In this document: piece by piece, positions 53,098 to 62,004 of the stretch | How positions within the stretch are numbered: position 1 is the stretch's first letter | How the letters are laid out: every line of letters starts with the position of its first letter | Assembly (NCBI GenBank): GCA_958296165.1 | Contig: OY282447.1 | Location: 3,224,001 to 3,288,000, forward strand | Direction of reading: 5' to 3' | DNA length: 64,000 nt | Origin: an uncultured Pseudomonadales bacterium | GTDB lineage: Bacteria > Pseudomonadota > Gammaproteobacteria > Pseudomonadales > Azotimanducaceae | The notes under the pieces: generated by a model | Told to the model about the DNA's origin: nothing | The model's database searches: none | What the model saw: only the letters and a program-made list of their open reading frames with translations | Program-made: the position numbers and the translations under genes

Positions 53098-54945
53098 CTA
53101 CGTCCCCGCAACCTGTTCACCATACGCCAGTTCCCAGCCGCGAAACACCAGCGCCACGCCGGTGAATCGCACGGTCGGGTGCTGCAAACTTAGCTGCTCG
53201 TCGGCTAGATAGCGCTGCAACTGCGCTCTTGCTTCCTCGGCCAATGCCTCCACTTGCGCCGTGCTTGCCGTGCGGCGCAAGTACTTGAGCTCGATCACAT
53301 AGCCGTGGCGCACGGCCGGGTAGCGGGCGGTGAGGGGCTCCAGCACCAAGTCTGCATAGCCCTTGCCTAGCTCCTTCTCGGCATGGAACACGAAGTGAGA
53401 GCAGGCGCCCAGGTATGCCGCCAGAAAGCCCTGCAGCATCCGTTCGCCGTCGATGTAGCTCCGCACGCTGGTCTGCCGTTGCACCGCTGCGGCGAGGAAC
53501 TCCACCGCCGGCCGCCACTCTCCGTGGCAGCCCATGGCCCACATCAGTTGATCGAATGCGAACATGTCCACGGAGAACGTGCCCACATCGCGGTAGGCAT
53601 CGCGCAGGTAGCCGTACAGCAGCCGCCGCACCGTTTGGTTTGGAATCGCCAGCCGCGGCCTGCCGCCAGCCATGTCTCGGATGGAGAGCAGGCCGAAGCA
53701 GTGCAGCAGCGTCACGAAGTTCTCGCGCTCGCCGATGCGCTCCACCGGAAAGCTGTGTACCAGTTCCGAATCCACGCGCCCTTCGGCTATCACATGCCGA
53801 AGCAGGTCGAAGTTGCCGTTCAGGCTCAGTGCGCCGGCACCCTGCGTTGCCGCATGATTCGACACGTCCGGTGGTGCATCCTGCTGTGATGGCGCTACTG
53901 CCGCGGCTGCCGATGCTTCGCGGTTCGTCACCAGCAGGTGCCGCAGCTTGCCGTAGTCGATGCGCACGTTGTCGTCGATTAGGCGCTCCGGCCCCGCGTC
54001 GTTCGGAATCGAGTGCTTCAGGTAGTACAGCACCATGTCGGTGTTGTACACATCCTCGGTCGCGTTCTTGGCGAAGCGGTAGCCGTCGTACCACTCGCGC
54101 ATCAACTCCAGCGCTTCGTCCGCGTCTTGGTCGAACACGCCGAGGCGGCGGTACTGCCTCAATAGCTCGCCGACCTCGGCCTCGGTGAAACCGGCCATGG
54201 CGTTGAACTGCTTGCGGAAGCTCACGTTGGAGCCGATGTTGAAGCCGCTCGTCACGTCGTCCATCGTCACCGGCGAAACGCCCGTGATGAACAAGCGCTC
54301 CAGGCCGCCGGATTCCGAGCCCGCCTTGAGCGTGGCGAAGAAATTGCGCAGGAAACCGCCGCCGTGAGTCACCGAATGGTATGCGTCCACGCCCTCATGC
54401 GCCAGGATGGTGTTGGCGAAGTGGTCGTACTCGTCGATCAAGATGTACAGCGGCACGCCGTTCTCGCCGGCGAACTCGAACAGCGCGTTCAGCTTGCCGT
54501 CCACTTGGGGGAACGAAAGGATGCGCTTCCTAGCGTCTTCCGGAAACACGTCTGCGTTGCGTTCCAGGGCACCCCGCACCTTGATCATGCAATAGTCTTG
54601 AAAGCGCTCTTCCAGCGTTTCGAGCCGGTCGTCGAAGGCCGAGAAGTTGAAGCGCAGCACGGCGTAGCGGCTGCGATTGGCGGTGGGCCGCTCGCCGATC
54701 TCCAAGCCGTCGAACAGGGCCTCGAAGGCGTCTTGGCGCGAGCGTTCGTAGTAGCTCTCCAAGAGCGACACCCAGCACGACTTGCCAAATCGCCGCGGGC
54801 GGATGAAGAACACATGGCGCTCGCACTCCAACTCGCGCACGAAGCGCGACTTATCCACATACAGAAAGCCCTCGCGCCGGATCGCCCGCCAGTCGGCCAT
54901 GCCGTAGGGAATGGGCGGGTAGGCTGGAGATGGTGCGGCTGGCAT
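53098..54945 (-). CDS. AAA-ATPase-like / DUF1703 PD-(D/E)XK protein
   Basis: A 615-residue protein. The N-terminal 'IPYGMADWRAIRREGFLYVDKSRFV' and Walker A-like 'VFFIRPRRFGKSCWVSLL', then 'PLYILIDEYDHFANTIL' (Walker B), 'LFITGVSPVTMDDVTSGFNIGSNV', and a C-terminal nuclease motif 'KGYADLVLEPLTARYPAVRHGYVIELKYL' define a family that occurs in many variable copies across bacteria and is often listed as hypothetical. It may be a nuclease or NTPase of mobile or defence function. It is convergent to the Mrr-like gene with a 71-base gap. The central region carries an Ala/Ser/Gln-rich linker of about 40 residues. Confidence 0.85.
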   Translation of the reverse strand: MPAAPSPAYPPIPYGMADWRAIRREGFLYVDKSRFVRELECERHVFFIRPRRFGKSCWVSLLESYYERSRQDAFEALFDGLEIGERPTANRSRYAVLRFNFSAFDDRLETLEERFQDYCMIKVRGALERNADVFPEDARKRILSFPQVDGKLNALFEFAGENGVPLYILIDEYDHFANTILAHEGVDAYHSVTHGGGFLRNFFATLKAGSESGGLERLFITGVSPVTMDDVTSGFNIGSNVSFRKQFNAMAGFTEAEVGELLRQYRRLGVFDQDADEALELMREWYDGYRFAKNATEDVYNTDMVLYYLKHSIPNDAGPERLIDDNVRIDYGKLRHLLVTNREASAAAAVAPSQQDAPPDVSNHAATQGAGALSLNGNFDLLRHVIAEGRVDSELVHSFPVERIGERENFVTLLHCFGLLSIRDMAGGRPRLAIPNQTVRRLLYGYLRDAYRDVGTFSVDMFAFDQLMWAMGCHGEWRPAVEFLAAAVQRQTSVRSYIDGERMLQGFLAAYLGACSHFVFHAEKELGKGYADLVLEPLTARYPAVRHGYVIELKYLRRTASTAQVEALAEEARAQLQRYLADEQLSLQHPTVRFTGVALVFRGWELAYGEQVAGT

Positions 54946-55003
54946 GAGGCTGGGCAGCAGGTGGCATTGATTCCGAAGCGGTTTGCTAACAGCGCAATCG
55001 AGG

Positions 55004-56284
55004 TCAGCCTTCGCCAGCCAATTCCTCCGCCACGTCCTCCATGGCGGCAGCGGCGCGTTGCACTACGGTGTCGATCAGGGCTTCGTCCATAACGGTGGAG
55101 AGGCAGATCAGCCCGCGCGGGGCCATCAGCAAACCATGATTGAGTGCGGCGAGAAAGAACAGGTGCATCGCCTCTGCGTCCTCGCGGCGCTGCGCGGCCT
55201 CCTGCGGTTCCTCGGCGGCGAAGAGGATATTGAGCAAGGATCCTTCCCGCCGGATCGAAAGCGGCAGCCTCAAGTTGCTGGCATGGGTGGCGAGCCCATT
55301 GCACAGCCGTGCCGCGAGTGCGTCCATGCGCGCTATGCGTTCGGCGGTGAGCTCGCGCACGGAAACCGCTCCGGCGGCCATGGTCACAGGGTTGCCGCAG
55401 AACGTGCCCGAATGCACCACCTTGGCTGCCGCGGGATCGAACACCTGCATGTGTTCGTGCTTGCCCACCACGGCACCCACCGGAAAGCCGCCGCCGATCA
55501 CCTTGCCGAGCATGGTGAGATCCGGCTCGATGTCGTACAGCGCTTGCGCGCCGCCCTCCGAGAGCCGAAACGTAATCACTTCGTCCAGTATGAATAGCGC
55601 CCCCGCCGCATTGGCGGCAGCCTGCACGCGGTTCAGGAATTCGGATGTTGCCGCCAACACGCCGCCCGCACCCATCACCGGCTCCAACACCACAGCGGCG
55701 ATCTCGCTGCCGTGTTCGGCGAGTATCTGTTCGAAGCTTTCTGCGTCGTTGTAGATGCCAATGTAGGTGGCGTTCTCCCCATGCGGCATGAGGCCGGGAA
55801 AGCTGCCTGCCTCGTATTCCATGAGGATGCCGTGGTAACCGTACTTGGCCATCAGCACCTTGTTGCGGCCGGTAATCGCGCGAGCGATGGTGAGTGCCAA
55901 GATGCCGGCTTCGGATCCCGAGTTGGTGAACCGTGCGCCCTGCGCGGAGGGGATGCGCTCGATGAGCGTTTCCGCCAGCTCCGCCTGCCAGACGTTGTTG
56001 GCCGTCCACGCGGTGCCGCCGCCAACTTGCTTCGTCACCGCCTCGACGATGGGCGGGTAGGCGTGCGAGTGGGCGAGAGACGTGTAGTTGTTCACCACGT
56101 CGATGTACTCCCGCCCGTCCACATCCACCACGGTGGCGTGCATTGCCCGCTTGATCGTCAACGGATGGGGCGTCCAGTAGGCGGCGCCCCGGGAGTTGCC
56201 GCCCGGCACCGAGCGCTCCGCCCGCGCTTGCGCCGCCGCGCTCGCCGGCGTGTTCTTCCTGTAGGCATCGAGAATCTTGTTCAT
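55004..56284 (-). CDS. Class III aminotransferase (glutamate-1-semialdehyde-aminomutase-like)
   Basis: A 426-residue PLP enzyme from the ATG at 56284, with an AGAAGGA site. 'ARFTNSGSEAGILALTIARAITGRNKVLM' is the phosphate-binding and early domain, 'LFILDEVITFRLSEGGAQ' contains the PLP-binding Asp, and 'LTMLGKVIGGGFPVGAVVG' has the Schiff-base Lys. It resembles HemL but lacks context for tetrapyrrole synthesis, so it may use another amino donor. It stands alone between the DUF1703 gene and the dehydrogenase. Confidence 0.87.
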   Translation of the reverse strand: MNKILDAYRKNTPASAAAQARAERSVPGGNSRGAAYWTPHPLTIKRAMHATVVDVDGREYIDVVNNYTSLAHSHAYPPIVEAVTKQVGGGTAWTANNVWQAELAETLIERIPSAQGARFTNSGSEAGILALTIARAITGRNKVLMAKYGYHGILMEYEAGSFPGLMPHGENATYIGIYNDAESFEQILAEHGSEIAAVVLEPVMGAGGVLAATSEFLNRVQAAANAAGALFILDEVITFRLSEGGAQALYDIEPDLTMLGKVIGGGFPVGAVVGKHEHMQVFDPAAAKVVHSGTFCGNPVTMAAGAVSVRELTAERIARMDALAARLCNGLATHASNLRLPLSIRREGSLLNILFAAEEPQEAAQRREDAEAMHLFFLAALNHGLLMAPRGLICLSTVMDEALIDTVVQRAAAAMEDVAEELAGEG

Positions 56285-56331
56285 CGTCCTTCTCTTGGTC
56301 CGCGAATCGCCGCTGCAAGCACCGTCAACCG

Positions 56332-57312
56332 CTAGTACCAACGGGCCTTGTCCACCACGTTGCGGAGCGGTTGCCCGGCTACGAAGCGGCGCGCGTTGTC
56401 GGCGAGCAGATCGTATCGGCGCTCGGAGATGTCCTCGGCGTCGGCCACCGCAACGTGCGGCGTGATGATGACGTTCTCCATCGTCCACAAGGGATGTCCT
56501 TGCGGCAGCGGCTCGATCTCGAATACGTCGAGGCCGGCGCCGGCGATTTGCCCGGCAGCCAGCGCTGCCGCCAAGTCGTCGAGCTTGGCGGTCATGCCGC
56601 GCCCGATGTTGATGAAATAGGCGGAACGCTTCATGCGCTCGAAGCGCTCCGCGTTCCACATGAACTCGGTTTCCGGCGTGTGCGGCACCGTGGTGACCAC
56701 GAAGTCGGCGCTGGGCAGCAGTGCGTCGAGCTCGTTCGGGCCGTGCATGCGTGCCGGGCAGTCGTGTTCCGGGCGCGGGTCGACGCCGTTCACCTTCGCG
56801 CCCAGCGTCGCGCACAGCCGCGCGGTTTCGGCGCCGATCCCTCCTACGCCGTTGACGAGCACCGTGGATGCCGCGATGTTGACGTAGCCGTGCTTGCGGG
56901 CCGAGGTGTCCCAGCGGCCGTTTCGCTGCGCCTCGTTCCAGTACGGCAGGCCACGCGAGAGCGCCAGCATGAACATCAGGATGTGGTGCGCGATGTGATC
57001 CGAATAGATGCCGCGTGGATTGGTGACTACGGCCGGATGATCGATCAGCGCTTGGTAGTAGTAGCCGGGAAACGGCCCGGCAAAGGGGTTTTGCAGCCAG
57101 CGCAGCTGCGTGGCGCGCGGCAGCTGCTCCGGCGACACCCAGCCGTAGGCGGCATCGGCGCGAGCCAACGCCTGCGTCGCGCTGGCGTCGTCCTCGGCCA
57201 GCAGCACGTCAAGCCCCGGCACCTCCGCGCGCAGGCGCTCGGCCCAACCACGCATGTCGTCGCTGATGGGCGGCAGCAGAACGAACAAGGCTTGATTCGA
57301 TGGGTTGGGCAC
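56332..57312 (-). CDS. D-2-hydroxyacid dehydrogenase
   Basis: A 326-residue enzyme. 'VLVNGVGGIGAETARLCATLGAKVNGVDPRPE' is the Rossmann loop. 'FVVTTVPHTPETEFMWNAERFERMKRSAYFINIGRG' covers the substrate and cofactor contacts. 'GAGLDVFEIEPLPQGHPLWTMENVIITPHVA' has the catalytic Glu and His. The 'PLVV.NPRGIYSDHIAHHILMFML' region carries the Arg partner. Such enzymes reduce 2-keto acids with NADH or NADPH. It is 47 bases downstream of the aminotransferase start, same strand. Confidence 0.88.
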   Translation of the reverse strand: MPNPSNQALFVLLPPISDDMRGWAERLRAEVPGLDVLLAEDDASATQALARADAAYGWVSPEQLPRATQLRWLQNPFAGPFPGYYYQALIDHPAVVTNPRGIYSDHIAHHILMFMLALSRGLPYWNEAQRNGRWDTSARKHGYVNIAASTVLVNGVGGIGAETARLCATLGAKVNGVDPRPEHDCPARMHGPNELDALLPSADFVVTTVPHTPETEFMWNAERFERMKRSAYFINIGRGMTAKLDDLAAALAAGQIAGAGLDVFEIEPLPQGHPLWTMENVIITPHVAVADAEDISERRYDLLADNARRFVAGQPLRNVVDKARWY

Positions 57313-57332
57313 AGGCGCTCTCTCTTAGCCGT

Positions 57333-57935
57333 TCAGTTCGCGTTGGCGTCCGGCGCGGCGCCATAGCCAGCCTCGTTCAAGCTGAGAAGATTGCGCTCGC
57401 CGGTGGAGGCGCACATGAACCGGCTGATGCTGGCGTAGTCGACGTTCACGAACAGCCGCACAGGCATCCCGAGCACATTCGCAGCCCACACGTTCACCAC
57501 GCCGCCGTGGCAGAACACGGCGACGCGTTCGCCACGGTGGGCTTGGATGATGTCCTCCAAGCAGTCCGCCACGCGGGCGCTGAAAGCCTGCATGTCTACA
57601 TCCTCACCGTAGCTGCCGTCCACGAACGCCTTCCACGCAGCGTAGTCCTCTACCTTCAGCTGCTCCATCGGGATGTACTGCGAGGCGTGGCGGTCGAACT
57701 CCGCGATGTCGTCGCGAATGATCGGTCGCAGGCTTAGCGCCTGCGCCAGCGGCTCGGCAGTTTCCACGGCACGGCGCAACGGGCTGCTGTAGATCGCGTC
57801 GATGCGCTCCAGAGCGAGCCTGGCGCCGACTTGCCGGGCTTGCAGATGGCCCAGTTCCGCGAGCGGCGGATCCGCGCGCCCGCGCTCTTGTTCAACGCGC
57901 AACGGCAAGCCGTGCCGGACGAGGACGAGTTGCAA
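57333..57935 (-). CDS. Histidine phosphatase (phosphoglycerate-mutase-like)
   Basis: About 200 residues from a TTG at 57935 with GAGGG seven bases upstream. 'LVLVRHGLPLRVEQ' is the RHG motif, 'IDAIYSSPLRRAVETAEPLAQAL' the second Arg, and 'VAVFCHGGVVNVWAANVL' the second catalytic His. 'IAEFDRHASQYIPME' holds the acidic residue. These enzymes act on small phosphoesters or on proteins. It may be co-transcribed with the dehydrogenase, which lies 20 bases further on. Confidence 0.85.
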   Translation of the reverse strand: MQLVLVRHGLPLRVEQERGRADPPLAELGHLQARQVGARLALERIDAIYSSPLRRAVETAEPLAQALSLRPIIRDDIAEFDRHASQYIPMEQLKVEDYAAWKAFVDGSYGEDVDMQAFSARVADCLEDIIQAHRGERVAVFCHGGVVNVWAANVLGMPVRLFVNVDYASISRFMCASTGERNLLSLNEAGYGAAPDANAN

Positions 57936-58062
57936 AGGGATGCCCTCGGTGAAGATGCTGAAGATGCACAAGCGTAGCCTGCCCCGGCTTGTCTTGCGCA
58001 GTCAAATCGCAGCTCCGCCTGCCGCCAACAGCGAACCAACAGAAGATGGCGGCGCTTCGGCG

Positions 58063-59388
58063 CTAAGCATTGGTGGCACGGGCGGGCGCGAGCTTGCCGG
58101 CGGCGCGGCGCACGTAGCGACGGTTCCAGTTCCATGCCAGCGCACCAACCAGCACGTTGGTCGCCGCGGTGGCCGCGAAAATGCCAACGTAGCCATAGAG
58201 GTAGTTGCCGATCAGGGCCAGCGGCACATATACGGCCAGCGCCCGCAAGAGGGAGATCACGAACGACGGCGTGGGCTTGCCTAGCGCGTTGAAGCAGGAA
58301 CTGGCCACCTGCGTCATGCCCATGAAGCCGATGCTGAGCGGGATGATGTAGAAGAACCATACGGCCACGTCCACGACGATTGGGTCGTCCACCCAGCTGC
58401 GCACCACCCACTCGCCGCAAGAGACCATCACGACGAACGTGAACACGCCCCAGCTCAAGCAGAAGTTGTTGACGAGCTTCAAGGCGCGGCGGACGCGGTT
58501 GTAGAGCCGGGCGCCCCAGTTCTGGCCAACGAAGGGCTCCAACGACGAGGATGCGGACCAGAGGATCATGTGCGCCATCATCTCCACGCGCGAGGCCACG
58601 TTGTAGCCGGCCACCACGGCGTCGCCGTGGCTCGACAGCAAGCGGGTGACGATGTACATGGAGGCTGGCATCACCAGCCCGCTCAGCACTGCCGGTGCGC
58701 CGACGTGCAGGATGCTTTTGCAGGATTGTCCGAACCCGGCCAAGGTCCAGCACACCAGATGCAGGCGGGAGAGCAGGAAGCCGTAGAAGATCGTCGTGCT
58801 GCCGCGCGACAGGGCATAGGCCCAGGCGGCCCCGGCGATGCCTAGTTCCGGCGCGCCGAACCAGCCGAACACGAGAACGGGGCAGAGCACGACCTGCAAG
58901 ATCGAGCCGACGGTCATGATGATGCCTGGGCTGCGGGCGTTGCCCGCGGCGCGCAGCAGCATGGAGCCGGCGATGGACACCATGAAGAGCGGAAATCCTG
59001 CCGCGAACACGGTGAGATAGGCCACCGTCATGGCGTGGACTTCGCCGCGTGCGCCCAACAGCGCGGCGATGGTGCTGCCTAGGGCCATGAACGCCAAGCC
59101 CGCCACGATGCCAACCACGATGACGATCAGATGCGCATGGGTCACAAGCACGGCGGACTGGGCCCGGTCGCCAGCGCCGAAGGTTCTCGCCACGACGGAC
59201 GATGCGCCCGTGCCAAGACCGCCAGCGAAGGCGTAGAGCGTGTAGGTGATGGGCAGGGCGTAGCCGAGCGCGGCGAGGGCTTCCGTTCCCAAGCGCCCGA
59301 CGAAGACGGTCTCGGCCACTTGGGCCACGTTCATGGAAACCGAACCCATCGCCATGAAGCCGCCAAGGCGCAGCAGATGGCGGCCCAC
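58063..59388 (-). CDS. MATE family efflux transporter
   Basis: About 442 residues from the GTG at 59388. The frame is open further, but that stretch overlaps the MaoC gene and looks non-coding. Twelve hydrophobic segments are visible: 'FMAMGSVSMNVAQVAETVFVGRLGTEALAALGYALPI' is the MATE entry, 'GAGDRAQSAVLVTHAHLIVIVVGIVAGL' follows, and 'SLEPFVGQNWGARLYNRVRRALK' is the second-half repeat signature. It expels drugs or metabolites with Na+ or H+. The start could lie about 35 codons further upstream if CTG is used. Confidence 0.86.
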   Translation of the reverse strand: MGRHLLRLGGFMAMGSVSMNVAQVAETVFVGRLGTEALAALGYALPITYTLYAFAGGLGTGASSVVARTFGAGDRAQSAVLVTHAHLIVIVVGIVAGLAFMALGSTIAALLGARGEVHAMTVAYLTVFAAGFPLFMVSIAGSMLLRAAGNARSPGIIMTVGSILQVVLCPVLVFGWFGAPELGIAGAAWAYALSRGSTTIFYGFLLSRLHLVCWTLAGFGQSCKSILHVGAPAVLSGLVMPASMYIVTRLLSSHGDAVVAGYNVASRVEMMAHMILWSASSSLEPFVGQNWGARLYNRVRRALKLVNNFCLSWGVFTFVVMVSCGEWVVRSWVDDPIVVDVAVWFFYIIPLSIGFMGMTQVASSCFNALGKPTPSFVISLLRALAVYVPLALIGNYLYGYVGIFAATAATNVLVGALAWNWNRRYVRRAAGKLAPARATNA

Positions 59389-59492
59389 GGGGCCGGCTGT
59401 GAAGGCGCCGCCGACGGCTATGGCTTGGCCACGCTGCCTATCGCCGTCCGCGCCGGTGCTGGCGGCGCGGCCGGCCGGCTTGGCGCGGCGCT

Positions 59493-60368
59493 TCAGGCCG
59501 CGTACTCGAAGTAGGCGTTGGAAACGACCACTCGATCCTCTACGCGCGCCTCGAACAGCACGCGCCCCGGCCCATCGTGCCAAGCGCGCACTTCCAATGC
59601 TTCGTTCATGAACACGGGCGCCGAGAAGCGCACCTTGATCTTGCGGAAACGCGCGGCTTCGCCGTTTGCCAAGACGCCGAGCAAGCGTTGGGCACAGAGG
59701 CCGAACGTACACAAACCGTGCAGGATTGGCACCTCGAAGCCGCCGAAGCGTGCTGCGTCTGGGTCGATGTGCAGCGGGTTGTAGTCGCCGGAGAGACGGT
59801 AGATGTGTGCTTGGTTGTCGGCGACGCGGGCCGTAGTGGTTACGTCCGGTGCCCGCTGGGGAACGGCGATCTTCTGAGAGAAGGTCTGGCCCGCGCCGGC
59901 GAAGGGCTCGATGTCGCCTAGTGCCTTCACGCCGCGCCGGAAGGAGCCGTTCACCATCTTCATGTAGACGGCGCCGGCGGAGTCCGTCACTTCGCTCTCG
60001 AACTCCACGAAGCCGTTGCCGCGTCCACGCGGATGGATGCCGATCACGCGCGAACGCACGAACACGGTGCCGGACGTCGGCAGCGGTCGCACCGCTTCCA
60101 GATAGCGCTCGGCGTCGATGTTGAGCGGCCCCGGCGAGTTCGGCACCAAGTTCGCATCGATCGGCGCACCGGCGCCTCCCCAGCGTATGGGGAAGGTGGG
60201 GAATACGGCGAACGCCGGGTCGCGTTCGTAGACGAAGCGCAGATCTTCGATGCCGATGCCAACCGCGTACAGCAACACGTCGCGTTGATCGAAAGTGATT
60301 TCAACCGGCTCGCCCCATACGCCGGGCTCGCCGCCGGGCAGTGCCTCGGTTGCCTTGTAGATCGCCAA
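59493..60368 (-). CDS. MaoC-type acyl-CoA hydratase
   Basis: About 291 residues from the TTG at 60368 with a perfect AAGGAGG site. Two hotdog-like halves can be seen. The first, from 'EPVEITFDQRDVLLYAVGIGIED', lacks the active-site residues. The second has 'HIYRLSGDYNPLHIDPDAARFGGFEVPILHGLCTFG', the R-hydratase signature with Asp and His. This matches the (R)-specific enoyl-CoA hydratase of the peroxisomal MFE-2 type. It is a fatty-acyl-metabolism enzyme. The gene overlaps the open frame of the MATE gene. Confidence 0.87.
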   Translation of the reverse strand: MAIYKATEALPGGEPGVWGEPVEITFDQRDVLLYAVGIGIEDLRFVYERDPAFAVFPTFPIRWGGAGAPIDANLVPNSPGPLNIDAERYLEAVRPLPTSGTVFVRSRVIGIHPRGRGNGFVEFESEVTDSAGAVYMKMVNGSFRRGVKALGDIEPFAGAGQTFSQKIAVPQRAPDVTTTARVADNQAHIYRLSGDYNPLHIDPDAARFGGFEVPILHGLCTFGLCAQRLLGVLANGEAARFRKIKVRFSAPVFMNEALEVRAWHDGPGRVLFEARVEDRVVVSNAYFEYAA

Positions 60369-60449
60369 GCTCGCCTCCTTGTTGGGGTGCCAAAGCGTTC
60401 CGATGGTAGCATTCCCGCGTTTCTCCGCTGCGCGTGCGATCCCCGACCG

Positions 60450-61994
60450 ATGCCCGACTATCGATCCAAAGTTCCCTTCTACACCTTCCCTGAAACCTTG
60501 GCCGAGCAGGAAGCAGTGCTCGAAGGCCACCCGATGGTGCGGCGCTTGGCGCAGGCGCGCGCGGCGCTGGCCGGCGACCGGCACCGGCCGATCTACCACT
60601 ATGTGAACCCGGAGGCGATGCTGAACGACCCCAACGGCTTGTGCTTCTGGCAAGGTCGATGGCATCTCTTCTACCAAGCCTATCCGCCGGAAGATCCGCG
60701 CCAGCATTGGGGCCATGCGGTAAGCGACGACCTCGTGCATTGGCGCGACCTGCCGTATTGCATCTATCCGGATCCGGAGGAGTGCTGCTACTCCGGCGCC
60801 ACGCTGGTGGAGGACGACCGCGTGATCGCCATGTACCACGGCACCAAGGCCGGCAACATGGTGGCGACATCAAGCGATCCGCTGCTCTTGAACTGGACGA
60901 AGCTGGGCGATGGGCCGGTCATCCCGATGGCCAGCCCAAACGGCGACCCGCTGCCGTATCGCGTCTTCGACCCCTGCATCTGGAAGCAGGGCGGGCACTA
61001 CTACTCGCTCTCTGCTGGCCAGATTCCCGCTGGCCCTGGCGCGACGCCGGTGGCGGCCGATTTTCTGTTCCGCTCGGACGATCTCGAACACTGGGAGTAC
61101 CTGCATCCGTTCACGGAGAACGACCGCTTCACGCTGCTAGGCGACGACGGCGCCTGCCCCTACTTCTGGCCCATCGGCGACAAGCACATGCTGTTGTTCT
61201 TCAGCCACATGAGCGGCGGCCAGTACCTGCTCGGCGACTACGACACCGAGCGCCAGAAGCTCTGCGCAACCGGCGCCGGCAAGTTCAACATGGGGCCGGT
61301 GGGGCCGGGCGGCGTACATGCGCCCTCGGCGACGCCGAGCGGGCGCGACATCGTGGTGATGTTCAACATGAACCCCGCCAAGCGCACGGCCGGGTGGAAT
61401 CAGATCATGAGCCTGCCACGGCGGCTCTCGCTCGATGAAGACGGCGAGCTGCGCATGGAACCCGTGGCGGCCGTGGCGTCCTGCCGCAAACGGCGACTCG
61501 GCGGCACGTCGCAGACGTTGCCGGCCAATTGCGACGTATTAATGGAGGGCCTGCAGGGAGACGCCCTGGAAATCCAGGCCACGCTCGCGCCGGGCGGCGA
61601 ATCCATGCTGGAGCTTCACGTTCTGCGCTCGCCCAACAAGGAGGAATACACGCGCATCGCCTTCTATCGGGATCGGGGCTACCGCGACAACGTATACCGC
61701 AAGCGGCCTATGGAGAGCCTGGTAACGCTGGACACCTCGTATTCGTCCACGGCGGACGATGTGCGAAGCCGTGCGCCCGAGACGGCGCGGGTGCGCCTGC
61801 GCCGGGACGAACCGCTGGAACTGCGCGTCTTTGTAGACCGCAGCATCGTCGAAGCGTTCGTGAACGGCAGGCAGTGCGTGGCTGCGCGGGTTTATCCGCA
61901 ACGTGCGGACAGCACCGGCGTCGCGTTCCGCTCCCAAGGCAGCGCCAGCGAGCTCACGCGGCTGGACGTTTGGGAGATGGAGTCTATCTACTGA
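60450..61994 (+). CDS. GH32-like protein lacking the usual acid/base residue
   Basis: A 514-residue protein. The five-bladed propeller has 'MLNDPNGLCFWQGRWHLFYQ' with the nucleophile Asp (D60). The RDP motif is present as 'RVFDPCIW' (D174). The acid/base Glu, expected in an 'ECP' motif, falls at 'DDGACPYFWPIG', where it is Ala (A235). The C-terminal beta-sandwich 'LRVFVDRSIVEAFVNGRQCVAARVYP' is the GH32 C-domain. It may have changed function or may use another residue. No signal peptide, so it is cytoplasmic. The catalytic consequence is inference from the motif alone. Confidence 0.8.
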   Translation: MPDYRSKVPFYTFPETLAEQEAVLEGHPMVRRLAQARAALAGDRHRPIYHYVNPEAMLNDPNGLCFWQGRWHLFYQAYPPEDPRQHWGHAVSDDLVHWRDLPYCIYPDPEECCYSGATLVEDDRVIAMYHGTKAGNMVATSSDPLLLNWTKLGDGPVIPMASPNGDPLPYRVFDPCIWKQGGHYYSLSAGQIPAGPGATPVAADFLFRSDDLEHWEYLHPFTENDRFTLLGDDGACPYFWPIGDKHMLLFFSHMSGGQYLLGDYDTERQKLCATGAGKFNMGPVGPGGVHAPSATPSGRDIVVMFNMNPAKRTAGWNQIMSLPRRLSLDEDGELRMEPVAAVASCRKRRLGGTSQTLPANCDVLMEGLQGDALEIQATLAPGGESMLELHVLRSPNKEEYTRIAFYRDRGYRDNVYRKRPMESLVTLDTSYSSTADDVRSRAPETARVRLRRDEPLELRVFVDRSIVEAFVNGRQCVAARVYPQRADSTGVAFRSQGSASELTRLDVWEMESIY

Positions 61995-62004
61995 CCACTG
62001 ATGA

